Assembly: GCA_003225555.1 (NCBI GenBank)
Contig: QIAM01000001.1
Coordinates: 60,894 to 124,893 of the forward strand
Direction of reading: 5' to 3'
Source of the DNA: Acidobacteriota bacterium
Lineage (GTDB): Bacteria > Acidobacteriota > Terriglobia > Terriglobales > Acidobacteriaceae
DNA: 64,000 nucleotides
The translations under genes were made by a program, and so were the position numbers. The notes under the pieces are model-generated. The model saw only the letters and a list, made by a program, of their open reading frames with translations. It was not told where the DNA came from and searched no databases. Shown here piece after piece: positions 1 to 8,030 of the stretch (position 1 is the first letter of the stretch; every line of letters starts with the position of its first letter).

Positions 1-99
1 GCACAAGCGAGCCGCGAACAAGACCCCGCCAAACTTAAGGATCTCGTTTCGGAACTCTGCGATCTTTTGGAGAAACAAATACAGCGTCACAAGTCTTAG
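1..99 (+). CDS. 3' end of a small helical hypothetical protein (partial)
   Basis: An open frame runs in from the left edge and ends at a TAG, giving a charged, probably helical tail (DLVSELCDLLEKQIQR). Only the last 32 residues are visible, so the start lies outside the window and the ORF track omits it. The helical pattern resembles the small minus-strand protein near 41.3 kb (REINDLLDAKKARL), which suggests a family of short helical proteins in this genome. Function unknown. Confidence 0.55.
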   Translation, partial: AQASREQDPAKLKDLVSELCDLLEKQIQRHKS

Positions 100-162
100 G
101 GCTTGCCGTACAAGATGGACCGTATGGACATCCTACCGGGAAGGGAACAACCTTACGCTACT

Positions 163-336
163 ATGTCTTTCCGACGCTTGGAAGATCGCATTCGCGAACT
201 CTGCGCCGTCGCCGCAGTAGCGAAAGACGGCGAACTGGAAGCAATCCAGCTGGAATTAAGATCTGCTCTGTCCGACCATACTGAGCGACTCCGGAACTTG
301 GCATTCTTGCAACCTCTCGAGAGACGCGCCGCCTAG
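163..336 (+). CDS. Small helical hypothetical protein
   Basis: This short protein (57 aa from the ATG at 163; 77 aa from the TTG at 103) is charged and predicted helical (MSFRRLEDRIRELC, then a Leu/Glu-rich stretch). I prefer the internal ATG because the first ~20 residues of the long form have no helical pattern and lie directly after the preceding stop codon. It sits 63 bases downstream of the partial gene at the window edge and looks like the same kind of small helical protein. No catalytic motif is visible and the function is unknown. Confidence 0.5.
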   Translation: MSFRRLEDRIRELCAVAAVAKDGELEAIQLELRSALSDHTERLRNLAFLQPLERRAA

Positions 337-392
337 CAACGCGCCAGTAATGACGCACTGAAATCGTTCATTGCGGGGCGGACCCTCGGAAA

Positions 393-1142
393 TCATGCAA
401 CGTTCTTTGGCTGATCGTTATGGCTATCGACATTGATGCTCTGAGAGGAATGCTGAAAACGCCACCGAATGGAGCGGAAGTTTACCGCGAGCGGGAACCG
501 GAGCACTCTGGCCGTGCCTCGCAGTTTGTCGGGACCTGACACAGAACTGAACAGGTTGGCGAGAGGCCCCTCTCCGAAGAGTTCCGTCCGTCTCTTCCAC
601 CACTTGACCACCTCGCCGCAGGCCATCGCTGTGCCCGCCAGAAACATGATCAAGAGAACCAGAGCTACGTAGCGTTCGCGTGGGGCGACGGGCAGGACTG
701 CGCTTTTGGGGATAGGAGCGCTGGAGTCGATCGGGTCTGCTTTCCACGCGGAGGGTAACTCGACCAACAGAATGCGCGGCTGCTCCGGTTGGCCTGAAGC
801 CCGCACCCCGAGCCAGTGCCTGCCACTCGATATAAAAATATCGGCTGGCAGCCCTCCTAGCGTAGTCTCACCAAGCAGCACGGTGTAGCGTCCCTGGGCA
901 TCCGGATGCACGTCCTGTGTCTCCTGCCAGTAGGCCTCGTCCCCGCCATCGGGCTCCTTATATATCGTAAAGCGGACGCTGACTGCGCCAATGTTGAATC
1001 CCGCACGGTGGGAAGGAGTCAGCGTACCGGAGAACTTGAATAGACGCTGTATATCGACCCTGTCGCCCGCCCAGGGAGATGACCCCTGTGCGGATAAGGG
1101 GGAAACACACGCGAGGAAGAGGCAGACGAAAGTGAGCTTCAC
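393..1142 (-). CDS. Exported single-pass membrane protein, hypothetical
   Basis: The protein has an N-terminal signal peptide (MKLTFVCLFLACVSPLSAQG), a beta-rich periplasmic or extracellular domain, one hydrophobic helix near residues 160-180 (VALVLLIMFLAGTAM), and a basic ~65-residue tail. The middle carries a motif (GLPADIF..GRHWLGVRASGQPEQPR) that I recall from many secreted Acidobacteria proteins of unknown function. The gene stands alone; its neighbours are small proteins on one side and a HAD phosphatase on the other. Function unknown. I am fairly sure it is a real gene because of the clean signal peptide and the motif. Confidence 0.7.
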   Translation of the reverse strand: MKLTFVCLFLACVSPLSAQGSSPWAGDRVDIQRLFKFSGTLTPSHRAGFNIGAVSVRFTIYKEPDGGDEAYWQETQDVHPDAQGRYTVLLGETTLGGLPADIFISSGRHWLGVRASGQPEQPRILLVELPSAWKADPIDSSAPIPKSAVLPVAPRERYVALVLLIMFLAGTAMACGEVVKWWKRRTELFGEGPLANLFSSVSGPDKLRGTARVLRFPLAVNFRSIRWRFQHSSQSINVDSHNDQPKNVA

Positions 1143-1335
1143 AAACAGTTACCGGCGGATTCTGACGCAGATGGCAGCGTGAGTATGAACGTGGTGCTGC
1201 CACTATTTGCATACGGTATTTCGAGTAGACGCACGTGGAATTTCCTTTAACAATTCTCATTCTTATCCTTATCGAGGTTCATTCTGTTCTGTTGCGCCTT
1301 GTTTCGCTTCGGCGGGACAGGCGAGGCGGCTGTCG

Positions 1336-2013
1336 CTACGTGAGCATTGGGTCATGCAGGTCGGCTAGAGTGAGTGTGAGGCTGCCTTCGGAACTGATTC
1401 GACGGATATCGGCGCAATTGTGCAGGATCCAGTCGGCACCGGCTTGGCGCAGAGCGGAGGCCGGGGATGTGGTTGTGAAAGCGACCACGCGAGTGCCGGC
1501 GGCCTTGCCGGATTGGATGCCGGCGGGAGCGTCTTCCACGACGATGCAATCCGTGGCGGGAAAATCGAGAAGCTGCGCGGCTTTCAAATAGGGCTCGGGG
1601 TGGGGCTTGCCGTGAGTTACGTCGGACGATGTGATCAGGCGATTGGGGATGGGCAGCCCGGCGGCGCGGAGACGGACTTCAGCGAGCCGGCGGCTGGACG
1701 AAGTCACGATGGTCCAGCGATTTTCCGGGAGGCTCGCGAGCAGGTCGAGCGTGCCGGGGAGGGGGACTACGCCTTCGAGGTCTTCGATCTCACGGCGTTC
1801 GACTTCGCGGTTTTCTTTTTCGTGGTCGGCATTGGGCAGGTACTCGCGAACCGTGGTCAGACTGGGACGGCCATGGGCGCGAGCGACGACCTCCTCGGGA
1901 TTGAAGCCGTGCCCGATCGCCCAGCGGTGCCACACGCGGGCGACGGCGGGAGTGGAGTCGATGAGGACGCCGTCCATGTCGAACAGGAGGGCGCTGCAAT
2001 GGACTTGGGTCAT
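1336..2013 (-). CDS. HAD-superfamily sugar-phosphatase-like hydrolase
   Basis: This is a haloacid dehalogenase-type phosphatase of the beta-phosphoglucomutase / 2-deoxyglucose-6-phosphatase branch. All four HAD motifs are present: FDMDGVLIDST (nucleophile Asp), TSSS (motif II), the Lys in HGKPHPEPY (motif III) and VEDAPAGIQSG (acidic motif IV). The cap insertion between motifs I and II fits subfamily IA. The likely start is MTQVHCSALLFDMDG at 2013, giving 225 aa; an in-frame ATG at 2052 is the alternative. The track's 300-aa form carries a 75-residue N-terminal extension unlike the family. Substrate is probably a small sugar or polyol phosphate but cannot be read from sequence. Confidence 0.88.
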   Translation of the reverse strand: MTQVHCSALLFDMDGVLIDSTPAVARVWHRWAIGHGFNPEEVVARAHGRPSLTTVREYLPNADHEKENREVERREIEDLEGVVPLPGTLDLLASLPENRWTIVTSSSRRLAEVRLRAAGLPIPNRLITSSDVTHGKPHPEPYLKAAQLLDFPATDCIVVEDAPAGIQSGKAAGTRVVAFTTTSPASALRQAGADWILHNCADIRRISSEGSLTLTLADLHDPMLT

Positions 2014-2098
2014 TCTTTGGATTCTTTCAGGTTCTACTCGCGGAATTGACATTTTAGAGCATTCTGAAGAGGGATGTTGAGGGTACAAGAAAGAGACA

Positions 2099-2140
2099 AT
2101 CGCAGAGTTCGCGGAGAACGGCCGCAGAGAACGCGGAGGG
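2099..2140. repeat. GCAGAG-type interspersed repeat
   Basis: A run of near-repeats of the form cgcagagttcgcgg / ccgcagagaacgcgg lies in the divergent gap between the HAD gene and the zinc-ribbon gene. A related run (cgcagagttcgccgag ... ccgcagaggacgctgag) occurs at about 51332-51376 between metK and ahcY. It is non-coding and looks like a dispersed element of the genome. Confidence 0.5.
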
Positions 2141-2292
2141 CGCTTGCTGCCGAGAGGCCTTTTTTCCACCCAACAAGGAGTTTCCCGGAATGGGTCTAAA
2201 TCGTGATGAGCATCGCTTTTGTTCGTCAGTAGGGTCACGCCATGGGGTGAGGAGTGATGCTAGCATTCTCTTGCGCACGGGAGGAATGCGCG

Positions 2293-2646
2293 ATGCTGTC
2301 CAAGTGTGCGAATCCCGAATGTTCGGCGATGTTCCGGTACCTGCGGCAGGGGAAACTCTTCCGCCTGACGCCCACTCCCGCCGTGCAGACCGCTGCCGCG
2401 GCACTGGGATACCAGTTGACTGAGCGCTTCTGGCTCTGCGATCTTTGCTCCCAAGAGATGACGATGATCTGGGACGGGAATCGGGCCGCGATTGTGCCAC
2501 TCCCCAAGAGAGCCGAGGTGGAAATCCCCCCGCTGCAAATTCCTCATAAGAGTCCACAGAGGTCGAACGTGCAGGTTGCCCGGCAGCGGGCGCCACATCG
2601 GCCGGCTACGAAGACTGTTAATGGCAGGACGATCCGCGATTGCTGA
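2293..2646 (+). CDS. Small zinc-ribbon-like protein
   Basis: A 117-aa protein from the ATG at 2293 (MLSKCANPECS). It has two cysteine pairs, CANPEC near the N-terminus and CDLC around residue 50, spaced like a zinc ribbon, with a conserved-looking FRYLRQGKLFRL segment between them. The C-terminal third is low-complexity and probably disordered. The longer track start (2254) adds 13 residues without an apparent ribosome site. I recall similar short proteins in Acidobacteria, of unknown function; metal binding is an inference from the cysteines. Confidence 0.7.
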   Translation: MLSKCANPECSAMFRYLRQGKLFRLTPTPAVQTAAAALGYQLTERFWLCDLCSQEMTMIWDGNRAAIVPLPKRAEVEIPPLQIPHKSPQRSNVQVARQRAPHRPATKTVNGRTIRDC

Positions 2647-2684
2647 TCAGGACTCGCAAGCTTAATTCCTCCCGATCACCTCGC

Positions 2685-3863
2685 TTACCTCGTCAGGTTG
2701 ACAGACAATCTGTTTACTTCCAATCCCGCCAGCAGAAACGCTCCCACACCGAACGTGTAGCTGGATGAGGGCTTGTATTGATCGGGCGCCGCGCCCACCG
2801 GTTGAATGCAGCCCAATCTGCCGTCGGAATAAATGTGGCTGATCAGGCCTTTCCACGCGCGGGTGATCACTGGGGTGTAAGCGGACGAATCCAGTATGCG
2901 GTGATTCACTCCCCAGGCCAGGGCGTAGGTGGAGAAGGCCGATCCGGATAGTTCGGGAAGAGGATAGGCACTCGCGTTCAGCAACCCGGGACGCCACAGC
3001 CCATCGTCTCCTTGCAAACTCGCGACGGCCGCTGCCATCTCCTTGTACTGGGTAACAAATCTTGGGCGGTCGGGATAATCCTCGGGCATGTACTCGAGCA
3101 CACGGACCAGTCCGGCCAGGACCCAGCCGTTGCCACGCGACCAGAACAGCTTTCTACCGTTCGGCTCAGTCTTGGTCAGGTAACTCGCATCGCGGGAGTA
3201 CAGATGTTCGCGGGAATCGTAGAGCCGCGCGGAAGTCGTCCACCATGCGCGATTCATGTAGTCAAGATAGGCGCGATTTCCCGTCCCTTTGTACAATCGC
3301 GCCCACGCCGGGGGAGCCATGAAGAGCGCATCGCACCACCACCACAGAATGTCCTTGTCATTCGGCGGAATTTTGAGGGCGCGATCAAACTGGTCACGAA
3401 CCGCTGCGATCATGGCCGGGGCGTGATGGCTCATGTAGAGCTCAAGATAGGTTTGTGCAACGACGTTGTCGTCGGCGTTGTTGAAGCGCGGGCCAAGTTG
3501 CCAGTGCAGAGACTTTCCCATCGCCTTCATGGCGTTGCGGTACTTTGATTTTCCAGTCGCAGCGGAAGCGGCCATGAATCCGGTGTAGAGAGCGCCCATG
3601 GTCCAGTCGGTGTTGTAGTGGCCCTGCACGCGCGCCAGTTGCCAATCGGCAACTTTCCGCATAGCTTTCTGGACGGCGCGTGGTCGCAGTTCAGGCGATA
3701 GATTGGTGGCTAGCGGAGGCACGATTTCGGGCTGGTCTCCGACCATGGGCAATCGATCCAGGCCGGGATTTCCCGGCGCACGAACCTGGGCGGTAGCTGA
3801 CGGCGTGGAGGCCAGCAATAATGCACAGAACAGCCGAACGGTTGGCCGGAGGAAGATGTGCAT
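2685..3863 (-). CDS. Glycoside hydrolase family 88/105 protein (unsaturated rhamnogalacturonyl hydrolase type)
   Basis: The protein matches the (alpha/alpha)6-barrel hydrolases that remove unsaturated galacturonic acid from pectin fragments made by polysaccharide lyases (YteR/YesR type). Recognisable signatures are NNADDNVVAQTYLELY, WWWCDALFMAPPAWARL with the probable catalytic Asp, WSRGNGWVLAGLVRVLEYMP and SGSAFSTYALAWGV. A signal peptide (LFCALLLASTPSATAQ) follows the start MHIFLRPT at 3863, giving 392 aa, so it probably works in the periplasm or outside. The track form has a 40-residue upstream extension with no family support. No other pectin genes are adjacent, and the exact substrate is not resolved. 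Confidence 0.88.
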   Translation of the reverse strand: MHIFLRPTVRLFCALLLASTPSATAQVRAPGNPGLDRLPMVGDQPEIVPPLATNLSPELRPRAVQKAMRKVADWQLARVQGHYNTDWTMGALYTGFMAASAATGKSKYRNAMKAMGKSLHWQLGPRFNNADDNVVAQTYLELYMSHHAPAMIAAVRDQFDRALKIPPNDKDILWWWCDALFMAPPAWARLYKGTGNRAYLDYMNRAWWTTSARLYDSREHLYSRDASYLTKTEPNGRKLFWSRGNGWVLAGLVRVLEYMPEDYPDRPRFVTQYKEMAAAVASLQGDDGLWRPGLLNASAYPLPELSGSAFSTYALAWGVNHRILDSSAYTPVITRAWKGLISHIYSDGRLGCIQPVGAAPDQYKPSSSYTFGVGAFLLAGLEVNRLSVNLTR

Positions 3864-3939
3864 TCTGGAAATCGTAATCGTTTTGTGCTTGTTCTTGCAG
3901 GGTCGACCCTGAGGCGCTGCTGCCGGGCTGCGCCCGGAT

Positions 3940-3961
3940 GGACAGCCGAGGGCGGCTGTCC
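3940..3961. repeat. GGACAGCCG hairpin element
   Basis: A perfect 9-bp inverted repeat (GGACAGCCG / CGGCTGTCC, 4-nt loop) in the 125-bp gap between the GH105 and dehydrogenase genes. The same arms recur at 46528-46554 between convergent genes, and a degenerate copy is near 1312-1335. It looks like a REP-type dispersed hairpin. Confidence 0.55.
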
Positions 3962-3988
3962 CCACATAAATCGTATAGGTCACATGGA

Positions 3989-4981
3989 TCAGGGTGTGAT
4001 CACGGCGGCGCCGTCGATCAAGTCGTTCTTGACCGCTATCAAGGCTTCATTCACCTGATCGAGAGAAAATACAGTCCCCTTGGGCTTGAGACCGATCTGC
4101 GCGGCGAGCTGGAGGAAATCGCGAGCGTCGGCGCGGGTCATGTTGGTTACGCTGCGGAGCTGGCGCTCGGCCCAGAGGAGCCGGTCATAATCGAATTCAG
4201 GGACGCGGTCAAGATGAATCGCGTTGATCGCTACCACGCCTCCCTTGCGCAGGCTGGCGAGCGCGGCGACGACGACATCTCCGCTGGGCGCGAAGGTGAT
4301 GGCGCGGTCAAGTTGCACCGGCAGCTTCTCCTTCTCGGTACCTACCCAGGTCGCTCCAAGAGACGTCGCCAGCTGACGATGGGACTCCCCGCGTGTGGAG
4401 ACATACACCTCGCATTTCCAGGCACGCAGAACCGCGATCGCGAGGTGAGCCGACGCTCCGAATCCGAACAGGCCGATCCGCTCGCCGGGCTCTACTCCGG
4501 CCACACGCAGGCTGCGGAAGCCGATGATCCCGGCGCACAGCAGCGGAGCGGCTTGTAGGTCGTCGAGTTGGGCGGGAAGCGGAAAGACAAAATCAGCGCG
4601 TGCGACCGAGTATTCCGCATATCCGCCAGCGACCGTGTAACCGGTAAACGTCGGCGAATCGCACAGATTCTCCATCCCTCGGCGACAGTAGCAGCAGCTT
4701 CCGTCGGTGCCGCCGAGCCAGGAGACACCGACGCGCGTGCCCAGCGGAAGGTCTGCGGTAGCTCCGTCAACGATCTCGCCGACGATTTGATGACCGGGCG
4801 TGATGTGATTCTGCACGGGTGGCAACTCTCCTTCCACGATGTGAAGGTCGGTGCGGCAAACTCCGCAGGTCCGCACGCGCAGTAGAACTTGTCCCGGGCG
4901 AGGCTGCGGAGCGGGCACGTCAGCGATTCGTAGCGGCCGATGTTGAACATTCTGCGGAGATGTAAGAAGCGCGGCCTTCAT
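3989..4981 (-). CDS. Zinc-dependent alcohol dehydrogenase (MDR family)
   Basis: A 330-aa medium-chain dehydrogenase/reductase, probably oxidising a primary alcohol or reducing an aldehyde with NAD(P). The N-terminal GroES-like domain carries the catalytic zinc site ([16 protein letters not shown] and the later GHQIVGEI) and a structural zinc cluster ([12 protein letters not shown]). The Rossmann domain has [15 protein letters not shown], the GFGASAH variant of the GxGxxG motif seen in the AdhA-like subgroup. The start MKAALLTSP at 4981 fits the family; the track's longer form adds 21 unrelated residues. It is divergent from gadB across a 216-bp gap. Physiological substrate not resolved. Confidence 0.9.
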   Translation of the reverse strand: MKAALLTSPQNVQHRPLRIADVPAPQPRPGQVLLRVRTCGVCRTDLHIVEGELPPVQNHITPGHQIVGEIVDGATADLPLGTRVGVSWLGGTDGSCCYCRRGMENLCDSPTFTGYTVAGGYAEYSVARADFVFPLPAQLDDLQAAPLLCAGIIGFRSLRVAGVEPGERIGLFGFGASAHLAIAVLRAWKCEVYVSTRGESHRQLATSLGATWVGTEKEKLPVQLDRAITFAPSGDVVVAALASLRKGGVVAINAIHLDRVPEFDYDRLLWAERQLRSVTNMTRADARDFLQLAAQIGLKPKGTVFSLDQVNEALIAVKNDLIDGAAVITP

Positions 4982-5197
4982 GATTTCAGCTCTGACTACT
5001 CTGATTATGAGCGTAGAGCGGCCAGTTTGCGCTGGCACATTCAAGGAAAAAAGCTGACGATCGCGAAAGGGGCGCGGTCTTCTCGTGCGTACCCTAAATT
5101 AGCGACTATCGACGCCCCTACATCGGAGCTACAATCCGCCTCGCCATACGAGCGTTCGAGTTCCAGGATCCAAACGTTTATCTCGCAAGGTGAGGCT

Positions 5198-6589
5198 ATG
5201 TCGGTCCACTCCAAGGAAGAAGTCTTCTCGAATCTCGACGACGAGGTATTCGGGACCAGTTTCCTTCCACGTCCGCTGCCCAAGTACAGGTTTCCCGGGC
5301 AAGAGTCGGATCCTACCGCGGCATATCAACTGGTGCACGATGAGCTGCTGCTCGACGGAAACTCGCGGCAGAACCTTGCCACATTCTGTCAGACCTGGGT
5401 CGAGCCCGAAGTGCGGAAGTTGATGGATGAATGCATCGACAAGAACATGATCGACAAGGACGAGTATCCGCAGACGGCGGAAATCGAGTCGCGCTGCGTT
5501 CACATGCTTGCCGATTTGTGGAACTCTCCCGACGCTGCAAATACGCAGGGTTGCTCCACCACTGGTTCGAGCGAGGCGGCGATGCTGGGCGGACTGGCGA
5601 TGAAGGCAAGATGGCGCACGAAGCGCCAGGATGCGGGTAAGCCGTCGAGCAAGCCCAACCTGATTTGCGGCCCAGTACAAATCTGCTGGCACAAGTTTGC
5701 CCGGTATTTTGATGTGGAACTCCGCCAGATTCCTTGCCAGGGGCAGCGCCTGCATATGTCGCCGGAAGAAGTTCTCAAACGCTGCGATGAGAACACCATC
5801 GGAGTCGTGGCCACGCTCGGGGTTACGCATACACTTCAGTACGAGCCCGTGCAGGCGGTCTGCCTCGCGCTCGATGATTTTGAAGAAGAGCGTGGGCTTA
5901 ATATTCCAGTTCATGTCGACGCCGCGAGCGGCGGATTCATCGCACCTTTCATTCATCGTTCTGTGGTCTGGGACTTTCGCTTGCCGCGGGTCAAGTCGAT
6001 CAATGCTTCCGGGCATAAGTTTGGTCTTGCCCCGCTGGGATGTGGTTGGGCTATCTGGCGTGAAACTGGAGATCTGCCGGAAGAATTGATCTTCCGCGTA
6101 AAGTATCTGGGCGGAAACATGCCGACATTCGCGCTGAACTTTTCGCGTCCGGGAGGACAGGTCGTAGCCCAGTACTACAATTTCGTCCGGCTTGGTCGCG
6201 AGGGCTACACCAAGATCACTCAGGGCTGCGCCGATGTCGGGGCGTGGTTCGCGGACGAGGTCAAGAAGTTGGGGATGTTCGAACTGATCTACGATGGACG
6301 TGGCGGGATTCCGGGATGCACGTGGACTCTGAAGAAGAGCCAGGACCACTTTTTTACCCTTTACGACTTGGCGGATCGCTTGCGGGTGAAGGGATGGCAG
6401 GTGCCCGCGTATCCGATGCCGGCCAAGAGAAGCGATCTGATCGTGCAGCGCGTGCTGGCGCGGCTGGGGTTCAGTCGGGACCTGGCTGGGCTACTGATGG
6501 AAGACCTGCAGCGTGCCATCAAACATTTCCAGACAAATCCCTCTCCGAAGTCTCTCTCTCGCCAGAGTGCGGGTGGATACCACCACTGA
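5198..6589 (+). CDS. gadB: Glutamate decarboxylase
   Basis: A PLP-dependent enzyme converting glutamate to GABA and CO2, consuming a proton, often part of acid tolerance. The sequence shows [13 protein letters not shown], with the cofactor-binding Asp, and [18 protein letters not shown], with the PLP lysine. From [12 protein letters not shown] at 5198 the protein is 463 aa, matching the usual ~466. The ORF-track start at 4940 adds 86 residues that overlap the divergent dehydrogenase and have no family support. No glutamate/GABA antiporter (gadC) lies in the window, so an acid-resistance role cannot be completed from the context here. Confidence 0.95.
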   Translation: MSVHSKEEVFSNLDDEVFGTSFLPRPLPKYRFPGQESDPTAAYQLVHDELLLDGNSRQNLATFCQTWVEPEVRKLMDECIDKNMIDKDEYPQTAEIESRCVHMLADLWNSPDAANTQGCSTTGSSEAAMLGGLAMKARWRTKRQDAGKPSSKPNLICGPVQICWHKFARYFDVELRQIPCQGQRLHMSPEEVLKRCDENTIGVVATLGVTHTLQYEPVQAVCLALDDFEEERGLNIPVHVDAASGGFIAPFIHRSVVWDFRLPRVKSINASGHKFGLAPLGCGWAIWRETGDLPEELIFRVKYLGGNMPTFALNFSRPGGQVVAQYYNFVRLGREGYTKITQGCADVGAWFADEVKKLGMFELIYDGRGGIPGCTWTLKKSQDHFFTLYDLADRLRVKGWQVPAYPMPAKRSDLIVQRVLARLGFSRDLAGLLMEDLQRAIKHFQTNPSPKSLSRQSAGGYHH

Positions 6590-6937
6590 TTTTCCTGGCG
6601 AACTGCAGTCGCAGCTTACTGTTGAAGGTGCGTGCGGAAATAGTGCCGTCCCTCCGGGACTCAATCTGCGGTCCCGCCTATCCCAGGGCTTACGCCTTGG
6701 GCTAATGAATCCCGCCCCTTCGGGGCTAGGTTTTGCCAACTTCAATCCATCCCGTCTGTCCCGAATTCAGATTCACGCGTTACTGCCGTCAATTCAGTTT
6801 CACGCAAACCGCCGTCGCATGTTTCAGCGACCCACTTCCGGTGACCTCAAAGCTGCTCGCCACAAGATGTGACTAGACTCGTCGCGTGCTCCAGTCTAAG
6901 TTGCTCACGTCGTCATCAACCGTGAGGAGGTCAGACC
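6590..6937. other. Non-coding gap upstream of the acidic-protein cluster
   Basis: This 348-bp gap holds the three-hairpin repeat at 6641-6726 and otherwise no convincing gene. The overlapping ORFs (for example 6513-6872 +) are out-of-frame continuations from gadB. The promoter for the following cluster should lie in the last ~100 bases; I could not identify a clear -35/-10 pair there. Confidence 0.6.
6641..6726. repeat. Three-hairpin GC-rich intergenic element
   Basis: Three short palindromes follow one another: GTCCC-tcc-GGGAC, CCCAGGGC-ttac-GCCTTGGG, and GCCCC-ttc-GGGGC. The arrangement is non-coding and resembles a composite REP/BIME-type element. It sits between gadB and the acidic-protein cluster and could separate the two transcripts, but no T-tract follows any of the hairpins. 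Confidence 0.5.
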
Positions 6938-7969
6938 ATGGCGGACATGCATGAGGGCGAACTGGAAATGGAACTGGAAGACGAGTTCCACGAGGGCGAA
7001 AGCGAAGACGAATCAAGTCTGGAAGGCGAGGGCTGGCTCGGCGCCATCGGCAACGTGGTCGGCAGCCTGCTGGGTGAGGGCGAAGAGGAGGACGAAAGCT
7101 CCTTTGAAGCCGAAGACGAGAGTGCCTTCGAAGCCGAAGACGAACTTGAGGATGAATCGAGCCTCGAGGGTGAGGGCTGGCTGGGCACTATAGGCAACGT
7201 CGTGGGTAGCCTGCTCGGCGAAGGTGAAGACGAGTTCGAGGACGAGAGTGCCTTCGAAGGCGAGGATGAAGGCGAGGAGTTCTTCGGCAAGATTGGAAAA
7301 TTCCTCAAGAAGGCCGCTCCCATGCTAAAGAGAGTCGCCAAGATTGCCGCTCCCATCGTGGGTACGGCGGTCGGCGGCCCGTTCGGAGCTGCGCTCGGCG
7401 GCCTGGCCAGCAAGGCCTTAGGCGAGGGCGAGTATGAGGATGAGCTCGAAGGTGAAACCGAGGCAGAGGGCGAAGCAGAAATGACGCACGAGATTGCCGC
7501 CCACGAACTGACTCACAATGAGGCTGTAGCCGAGATGATGGCGGAGGCTGCCTCTCTGGAAGCACATGAGGGCGAAGCCGAAGCCATGGCTGGGGCTGCC
7601 GCCGCTACCGTCATTTCGCCGCGCGACCGCAGAGCCTTGCGGCGAATCCTCCCCCACATGGTTCGGGGCACGGCAATTCTTACGCGAATCTTGCGCCGTC
7701 GGCGTCTTACCCGGCCTGCGGTGCGCGTCGTCCCCACGATTGTTCGCCGCGCCGTGAAAGATCTGAAACGGCAAGCGGCCAAGGGGATTCCTATCACTCG
7801 CAAAACCGCGGCCCGCGCTGCAGCCAAACAGGTGCGTAAGGTGCTGAGCAGTCCAAGGGCCTGCGCCGCCGCCATCACTCGCAACGTGAAGGTGAGCCGT
7901 TCCTATAAGCGGCCGCGCCGGCGTATGCGTGGGCGGCTGCAACGTCGCCGTCGCTCCGCACTCCGCTAA
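6938..7969 (+). CDS. Acidic-leader / glycine-zipper / Arg-rich protein A (unknown family)
   Basis: Function unknown. The 343-aa protein is polar in charge: residues 1-~112 are extremely Glu/Asp-rich (start MADMHEGELEMELEDE) and contain two near-identical hydrophobic islands (GWLGAIGNVVGSLLGEGE, residues ~29-49 and 77-97). A glycine-zipper segment follows (IAAPIVGTAVGGPFGAALGG, ~130-150), then a second acidic stretch, then a strongly Arg-rich C-terminus (~220-343). The C-terminal ~90 residues align by eye with protein B (VPTIVRRAV..L.RQAAKG...TA.R..AKQ.RKVL). A strong site GAGGAGG precedes the ATG. It is the first gene of a co-directional cluster. The HELTH string near residue 189 lies in an acidic helix and is probably not a peptidase site. 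Confidence 0.85.
   Translation: MADMHEGELEMELEDEFHEGESEDESSLEGEGWLGAIGNVVGSLLGEGEEEDESSFEAEDESAFEAEDELEDESSLEGEGWLGTIGNVVGSLLGEGEDEFEDESAFEGEDEGEEFFGKIGKFLKKAAPMLKRVAKIAAPIVGTAVGGPFGAALGGLASKALGEGEYEDELEGETEAEGEAEMTHEIAAHELTHNEAVAEMMAEAASLEAHEGEAEAMAGAAAATVISPRDRRALRRILPHMVRGTAILTRILRRRRLTRPAVRVVPTIVRRAVKDLKRQAAKGIPITRKTAARAAAKQVRKVLSSPRACAAAITRNVKVSRSYKRPRRRMRGRLQRRRRSALR
7022..7084 (+). repeat. EGEGWLG unit 1 (in protein A)
   Basis: First of three 63-bp, 21-codon units encoding a Gly-zipper island flanked by acidic residues. DNA identity to the other two units is high, with most changes at third codon positions, so selection appears to act on the peptide. Confidence 0.8.
7166..7228 (+). 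repeat. EGEGWLG unit 2 (in protein A)
   Basis: Second 21-codon unit, 144 bp after the first. It differs from unit 1 at one residue only (GWLGTIG instead of GWLGAIG), while the codons differ at several wobble positions. Confidence 0.8.
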
Positions 7970-8030
7970 TCGGACCTGAGTTTGAGTCACAGGCCCGCAA
8001 CGTCCGACCACTATTGCAGGAGGAAGCGTC

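Noticed and set aside
4940-5197. N-terminal extension of gadB in the ORF track
   Set aside because: It overlaps the divergent dehydrogenase 5' end and has no family similarity; the ATG at 5198 gives the standard length.
5129-6349. 406-aa minus-strand ORF opposite gadB
   Set aside because: It is the antisense shadow of a clearly recognised enzyme and shows no motif or ribosome site of its own.
7502-7516. HELTH string in protein A as a metallopeptidase site
   Set aside because: It sits in a low-complexity acidic helix, B lacks it, and no third ligand is visible in a folded context.
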